The notes below the pieces were generated by a model. The model made no database searches. It was not told the origin of the DNA and saw only the letters and a program-made list of their open reading frames with translations. The position numbers and the translations under genes are program-made. From Isoetes taiwanensis (lineage: Eukaryota; Streptophyta; Lycopodiopsida; Isoetales; Isoetaceae): a stretch of DNA of 64,000 bases. How positions within the stretch are numbered: the first letter of the stretch is position 1; each line of letters begins with the position of its first letter. Of the stretch, positions 59,318-64,000 are shown piece after piece. The stretch lies in the NCBI GenBank assembly GCA_021234155.1, contig JAJEKV010000052.1, forward strand, positions 3,156,254-3,220,253, given 5' to 3'.

Positions 59318-60430
59318 ATTGTTAATCCTGTGTGCGGACTAATTTCTTAACTTAATTTACAGGCTTTTAGAAGTAAGGTACTTTTAATTGTCGTCCTCTC
59401 TGCATTGATTTCAATTCTTGCCCTGCCAAATTCTTGAATTTTGTTCTTCCTTTTGCAGGGGGTTTTCCATGGAGCACCACTCATAAAGGCTTTGAACACT
59501 TTTAGAGCAGTTCAGATCTTTTGTTAAAGCCAAGGCTTTGGAACGTTTTAAACTATTGTCAAATTTGATAGCCAATTTTCCAGATAGCTATACTATACGA
59601 TTTCTGGATCACAGCCAGTTCTCATTCTAGAAGGATCTAGAATGTGGCAGATGGTTGCAGTCTATTTTCTATGGAGGGCGATCTGGTGTTGATCAATCCC
59701 CAAGCTTTGATGGATGGGCAATAATTCATTAGGAAAATAATTCATTAGGAATATAAATATAGGGGATGGCATGGCAAGAACGCTCAATTCGAATATGCAA
59801 TAAATTAATTAAACCATTCAGTAAGGTTGTGACAGATGTGACATAGACACACCAAGGAAAAATTGATAATGAAGGATCAAAAGGCTTCGGTAGCTTTATC
59901 CCTGAGATTTTCCTGATGTAGAGACATGTATCCTTCATAGACAGATCTCTTTGTGCCCTTGAACTGCATAACATAATGCATTTTAGCACTGCCTAACATA
60001 TTTAGCTACTTTCGAAATCTGAGTTGAACGTTATCATTATGTTCTAGAGGAAATGATTGTTATGCGATATTATTACATTTTGGAGTTTTTTGGCAGGCTC
60101 ATTTGCACTTTCTTTTTCAAAATTAGTATGTCAAACGAACTAGAGTTTGCATTTGTAGGTTTGAAGTATGCACATTAGTGCAATATACCAACATTCGTTT
60201 AACAAGCCATAACAACTTACATCAGAGCAATATAATAATATTCAAATCTTTCACACTATAATATATAATGCGCATGCGTATTAGAGCAGTTTGAACACCA
60301 TAATCAGCCATAATAAACAATATTTGAGCAACATCAACCTCAAATGGAGTGAAGGCCTATCATCCTCTTCGTTCCCATTGTTGTCTTATTCATTGTATTT
60401 AAGGTCATTATTGACACGTTATTAACTTAT
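59318..60430. other. AT-rich stretch, no gene
   Basis: Only short chance frames. It ends at a Helitron 3' terminus. 60140-60330 is especially A/T-rich with dispersed ATATAAT motifs. Confidence 0.5.
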
Positions 60431-60458
60431 GCCCAGCAACGCTGGGCACCGTTACTAG
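60431..60458 (+). mobile_element. Helitron 3' terminus
   Basis: GCCCAGC-AAC-GCTGGGC hairpin (60431-60447), seven bases, CTAG at 60455-60458, then T. Same family as 43036-43065. Confidence 0.7.
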
Positions 60459-60751
60459 TGATAGTTATGTTGCTTTACAGACAACAAACTACCTAGAATG
60501 TAGTTCAAATGCATGATATTGTCAAGTGCGACTTTTGAGCATTTAGACATGCGCTATTACCAAACATGAGTCCACAATGGCATGGAACAGGGACTTGATT
60601 CTATCATTAAGAAGTTTCCAACTTTGTTTAAGGGTAGAAAAAGTTGGACATAATATTACAATGTAAGACGATGTTACATTTTGCTAGAACGATTCTACAA
60701 AATTGACATTGTTAGTGTGCAACCCAAAAAATTTACAGGCTCTCAACTTAT

Positions 60752-60779
60752 GCCCAGCAACGCTGGGCACCCGTACTAG
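60752..60779 (+). mobile_element. Helitron 3' terminus, second
   Basis: Same hairpin at 60752-60768 and CTAG at 60776-60779, then T. The upstream phrase TTTACAGGCTCTCAA matches TTTACAACCTCTCAA before the 43 kb terminus. Two 3' ends 320 bp apart indicate nested or serial insertion. Confidence 0.7.
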
Positions 60780-60782
60780 TTG

Positions 60783-60875
60783 GATAATATTGTTGTTGTA
60801 AGAGGTTCACCCATGACATACGCGAGGGCTCTTTTGAGAACTCTATATATGCTTCATCAAGCACAAATAATAGTG
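60783..60875 (-). repeat. Inverted copy of part of the Helitron at 40.5-43 kb
   Basis: The reverse complement matches 42326-42415 (GTGCTTGAT-AAGCATATA, GTATGTCATGGGTGAACCTC, CAACAACAATATT). A piece of the same family thus lies in opposite orientation immediately right of a Helitron end. Confidence 0.8.
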
Positions 60876-61735
60876 AAAAGACAAAATAAAAATAAAAAAG
60901 TGCAAATTGTGTTGTTTCTATGCCATAATAATGTATTGTTCAGCTCAAGAGGAATGGGCTCTTATAAATACTGGCTCTCATAAATAAATACCTTACAATT
61001 GAAAAGTACATGTAGATTTTATGATGTTATGGGTCACAACTACTATGATAAAAGGAATACATGCATTTCCAATAAGTCTTCCCATTTACACAATGTGCTA
61101 ACCAATACTGCAATATATTATGGAATTGTGAACGGTTTTGTGTAAAAAGTTTTAAGAAACCATTTGAAAACCATAGTAAAATCACATTGCATGTGGATAT
61201 ATAGTTGACTAAAGGTGCATGATTTGGAATAACTTCAATGGCTCATTGAGATTCCATCCCTACTTTTGAGTTGTCAATTTAGAGATTTTATGTTAATATA
61301 TGCATATTTGATAGTGTTTAACCTTGGAAATTACCATTTTCAAAATATGCTCTAAGATGTTGCCGTAAGAAGCTATGTTGCAGAATGTTGGGACTGCACT
61401 TTGTAGAATTACCTTCATGATAACCGCATTCTCACCAACGATGGCGTCTTGAGCATTCTCCCAATGACAACATTTGAGTGCTTATGCAGAATTTACTTTT
61501 ACTTCAATATGTAAACGAATCTAGCAATTGCATGCATGACTTTTTATCTATTTGCAGATCATCAGCATAGGCAGCCAACATCAACCTACTAATTGCAGTA
61601 TGATATCTAACTGTAAGCACTATCTGCAGGCATCCAAGTTATTATGCAAGCATAAGAAACGTGAACTTAAACTGTAGCATCTATTTGTACATGATAGACT
61701 CTTATTGGCATCTTGATGCTGCCAATAAGAGTCGA
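60876..61735. other. AT-rich stretch, no gene
   Basis: Nothing recognisable except short chance frames and a local inverted phrase at 61690-61735 (GACTCTTATTGGCA / TGCCAATAAGAGTC). Confidence 0.5.
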
Positions 61736-61751
61736 TTCAGGTCAGGCCATT

Positions 61752-62045
61752 TCAAACGTCTGCGGCATGAGTAGAGAGGGAAAAAAAGGAACAGCGACCA
61801 CATCCAAAGAACTTTTTTTGTTTCGGCAAAGATACTTGGCATGAGGACATACCCAGCATGGGATTGATACAAACCAATTTATCAAAGCATCTTCTTCCTT
61901 TTTCCACATTCCCATACATTTTGCTGAGGGCCTGTAATATATTCTCTGCCTCTTTGAAATAACAGGCATGGCCTAGAAGATCAATCATGCAATTATTCTG
62001 CTCCATGGTTGGCTCAAAACCATGCCACTTGATTTGCTCGAAATA
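61752..62045 (-). pseudogene. PPR protein fragment (E-domain region)
   Basis: The minus strand reads YFEQIKWHGFEPTMEQNNCM, then IDLLGHACYFKEAENILQAL, then YGNVEKGRRCFDKLVCINP. This is the typical end of PLS-type PPR arrays and the start of the E motif. The usual stretch between the two parts is partly deleted, and the sequence after CINP is unrelated. It is not a copy of the gene at 1-1825, as its residues differ. Isolated fragment, no start codon or further repeats. Confidence 0.7.
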
Positions 62046-63677
62046 CCAGGAATTCTAATCCACTAAGTCAACGTACTTACATGCGAGAAGGACACCACAT
62101 ACCCAACAACTTCAAATCAAAGAAACAGATAAATTATCCAACCACAGTTGCCGCATTCTATCCAGCTCCTTTTTGTAGTTGCTTAACTGCGCGAACCCAA
62201 AAAATAAAGGCAGTAATTAGTAATCATAGTTGCCAAAAGTAAACTAAAATTGAAGCTTCTGCAATGACAGAGGTACACACTGTTTCATGTGCTCGGACAG
62301 AGCTTTATCTTGCTTACCACGACCACCTGCAAAATAAAAAATGAATTCACCTGCAAAATAAAAAACGAATCCAATCTAAGAAGAGCTCACGCTATTGCAC
62401 AACAAAAATAGAAGAAGAACAATCATCCAAATAAACTAAGATAAAGCTGGACAAAGGAAAACCTTTCCAAATCAAAACCTCATTGCTCAATATTATATCA
62501 GTCTTCAAACACAAAAGGCAGTTAGAAACAATATAGTCTATGATGAAATCTAAATCATTCTAAATAAACTAAATAGCTCAAATGCATCTTCTTTCATGAT
62601 GCTCTGCCAGATGGAGATGACTGTTTCTAGCAACTCTTAAGCACCCCAAACATCCCAGGAATGAACCGTCAAAAAAATGCCCACAATCAGCATCCAAGTG
62701 GAAAAATGTGATCTCCGATGCTAAGAAGAATATGGAGCGCTAAAACCACGAATGATGTGTGAAGGTTTTAATAAAAAGCTAAGGATTGTCACAAAGAGCA
62801 AGGGTCCATCGCGAAGAAAAGAAACCTAAAAAAACGGAAAGGTTGTGAGCAATAATCTTCATGAACTTCGAATGAGAAGAGGCAACCCAAGGAGCTCCAA
62901 CAAACTGATGATCTTGTTCTGCCTAACAGGCCCGTCACAGCAGAATGTGCATGTGGCACTAATACCTCCCGCCATGGCGCCAACTATCAAGCTAAAACAG
63001 TGGCTACGATGCTCACATAGATGCTGCAGATCCTCATCTCCTCCTCCACAACCGCAACTCGCTCTACAGCTCAGCTCTTCTACCCTATTCATATTCTTTT
63101 TGGTGGCAAAGTAGGCTAGCCGCCATAGCCAAAAAAAACCTCACGACCTTTTTTGATTATTTTAGAGTTCCTAGGTGTCCAAATCTCAACCATAACATGC
63201 TCTACAAAAGGAAATTACACCTCGTAAATCCTCACTGAGAAGGAAGAGAAAAGGATGGTCTGCTATATAAAGTCGTCAAGAGAATATGGAATGCCATCCA
63301 GTTTCTGCATTTTCTTCTAAATGTACACTCAATGAACTATGATGCCTAGAATAGCCAAGCCATGTCAGATTGAAAAGGCTATGAGCACCACAGAGATAAT
63401 CCATATTGTTATCTAAACCTATATACCACTGGAATCTCCAAAATTCACTTTATAGATAGAATGCCATCCAAGTTCCTGGCATTCTCTTCTACATATATAC
63501 CGAACGAACAATGGTGCCTTGCAACTTTATAGAATGTTACACATGTAAGGATACAACAGGGAGCTTCATCCAATTACAACCAGAATAGATCTACAACCTT
63601 TATATGGAAAAATATGCACCAACGAATAATTGGCCGTGATTGAAATTTAGGTGCGAGACAGATTAGATAATTATCCT
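62046..63677. other. Non-coding stretch with low gene signal
   Basis: No protein family recognised on either strand. 62328-62372 repeats CACCTGCAAAATAAAAAA-GAAT. Phrases GAATGCCATCCA and CATTTTCTTCTA recur at 63286-63320 and 63460-63495, an old short duplication. Confidence 0.45.
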
Positions 63678-63905
63678 TCAGCAAAATGTATGTGCTGCTT
63701 TGTCAGTTTCAGTATCAACAATCGTGCGCAATCTCACTACATGCAAATCTGTGTTTTGTACCACTTTTTCCCCGGATCCTGTGGCATCTCCTGCACCAGC
63801 CTGCGACCCCTCTCCTCCACCACCATGTGATGTCTCTCCTCCACCACCATGTGATGTCTCTCCCGGAGTAGGCCCAGTCAGTGTCAAAACTCGACGAGAG
63901 TCCAT
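63678..63905 (-). CDS. Hypothetical frame with Gly-rich duplication
   Basis: 75 codons from ATG 63905 (MDSRRVLTLTGPTPGE), with two GETSHGGGG units from an 18-bp tandem repeat at 63818-63852. The composition is low-complexity. No family. It could be the first exon of a minus-strand gene or chance. Confidence 0.2.
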   Translation of the reverse strand: MDSRRVLTLTGPTPGETSHGGGGETSHGGGGEGSQAGAGDATGSGEKVVQNTDLHVVRLRTIVDTETDKAAHTFC

Positions 63906-64000
63906 GGCTGCGTTTCTTAGTGGTTAGCCTCTATGCCCGGATGCCCCAACACGAACCACTACCACAGGCGGTATACGATGCAATGGAGATGGCTCAACCA

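Overview
The window is nuclear DNA of a land plant. It holds organellar-type pentatricopeptide-repeat (PPR) coding sequence, a class III peroxidase exon, a Ty1/copia polyprotein, a plant-type LINE, Helitron ends and a Mutator-like MITE. Intergenic DNA is AT-rich and crowded with simple repeats. The mix, including a transposase-like gene of a type I associate from memory with mosses, lycophytes and ferns, suggests a repeat-rich non-seed plant such as a fern. This placement is inference and of low confidence. There is little evidence for intact ordinary genes. Almost everything is mobile DNA, copied gene fragments or tandem repeats.

Layout. 1-1.8 kb: C-terminal part of a PPR gene on the minus strand, running off the left edge and butting onto a lectin-like/proline-rich exon on the plus strand (1.8-2.25 kb). 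2.25-4 kb: short duplications. 3.99-5.68 kb: non-autonomous DNA transposon with 30-bp inverted ends. 8.1-10.7 kb: second, fuller copy of the same PPR gene, differing from the first almost only at CAG/CTG sites. 11.2-15.5 kb: a complete but mutated LINE on the minus strand. 15.7 kb: a class III peroxidase exon fragment. 16-18.6 kb: three copies of a GC-hairpin repeat. 18.76-21.86 kb: a 5'-truncated copia element. 24.2-24.66 kb: a MULE-type MITE with a 10-bp target duplication. 25.28-26.04 kb: a secreted lectin-like protein with a Pro-rich tail, the best candidate for an intact gene. 26.1-28.55 kb: a duplicated segment and three (CT)n arrays. 28.8-46.9 kb: Helitron ends, a strongly pyrimidine-biased stretch and small hairpin repeats. 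43.66-45.49 kb: a 19-bp minisatellite. 47.5-51.5 kb: a broken plus-strand gene ending in a Ulp1-type protease domain. 51.8-52.5 kb: inverted CA/GT arrays. 54-54.3 kb: a palindrome array. 54.7-57.9 kb: a broken minus-strand transposase-like gene. 60.4-60.8 kb: two further Helitron 3' ends. 61.7-62.0 kb: another PPR fragment.

How the parts relate. Helitron 5' ends (TC, A before them) lie at 30476, 40513 and 46941. Matching 3' ends (9-bp hairpin then CTAG|T) lie at 40512, 43065, 60458 and 60779 on the plus strand and at 28865 and 46432 on the minus strand. The element 40513-43065 is bounded by both kinds of end, and its 5' end abuts the 3' end of an element upstream. The Ulp1-type gene and the transposase-like gene sit convergently between a Helitron 5' end and 3' end. 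They may be one autonomous DNA transposon, a Helitron cargo, or nested insertions.

A caution applies to all the broken frames. Where two copies of a sequence can be compared, the differences cluster at CAG and CTG, changing the middle base or adding or losing a base. Deamination would not produce that pattern. It is what modification-dependent read errors could produce, so some frameshifts may lie in the assembly and not in the plant.
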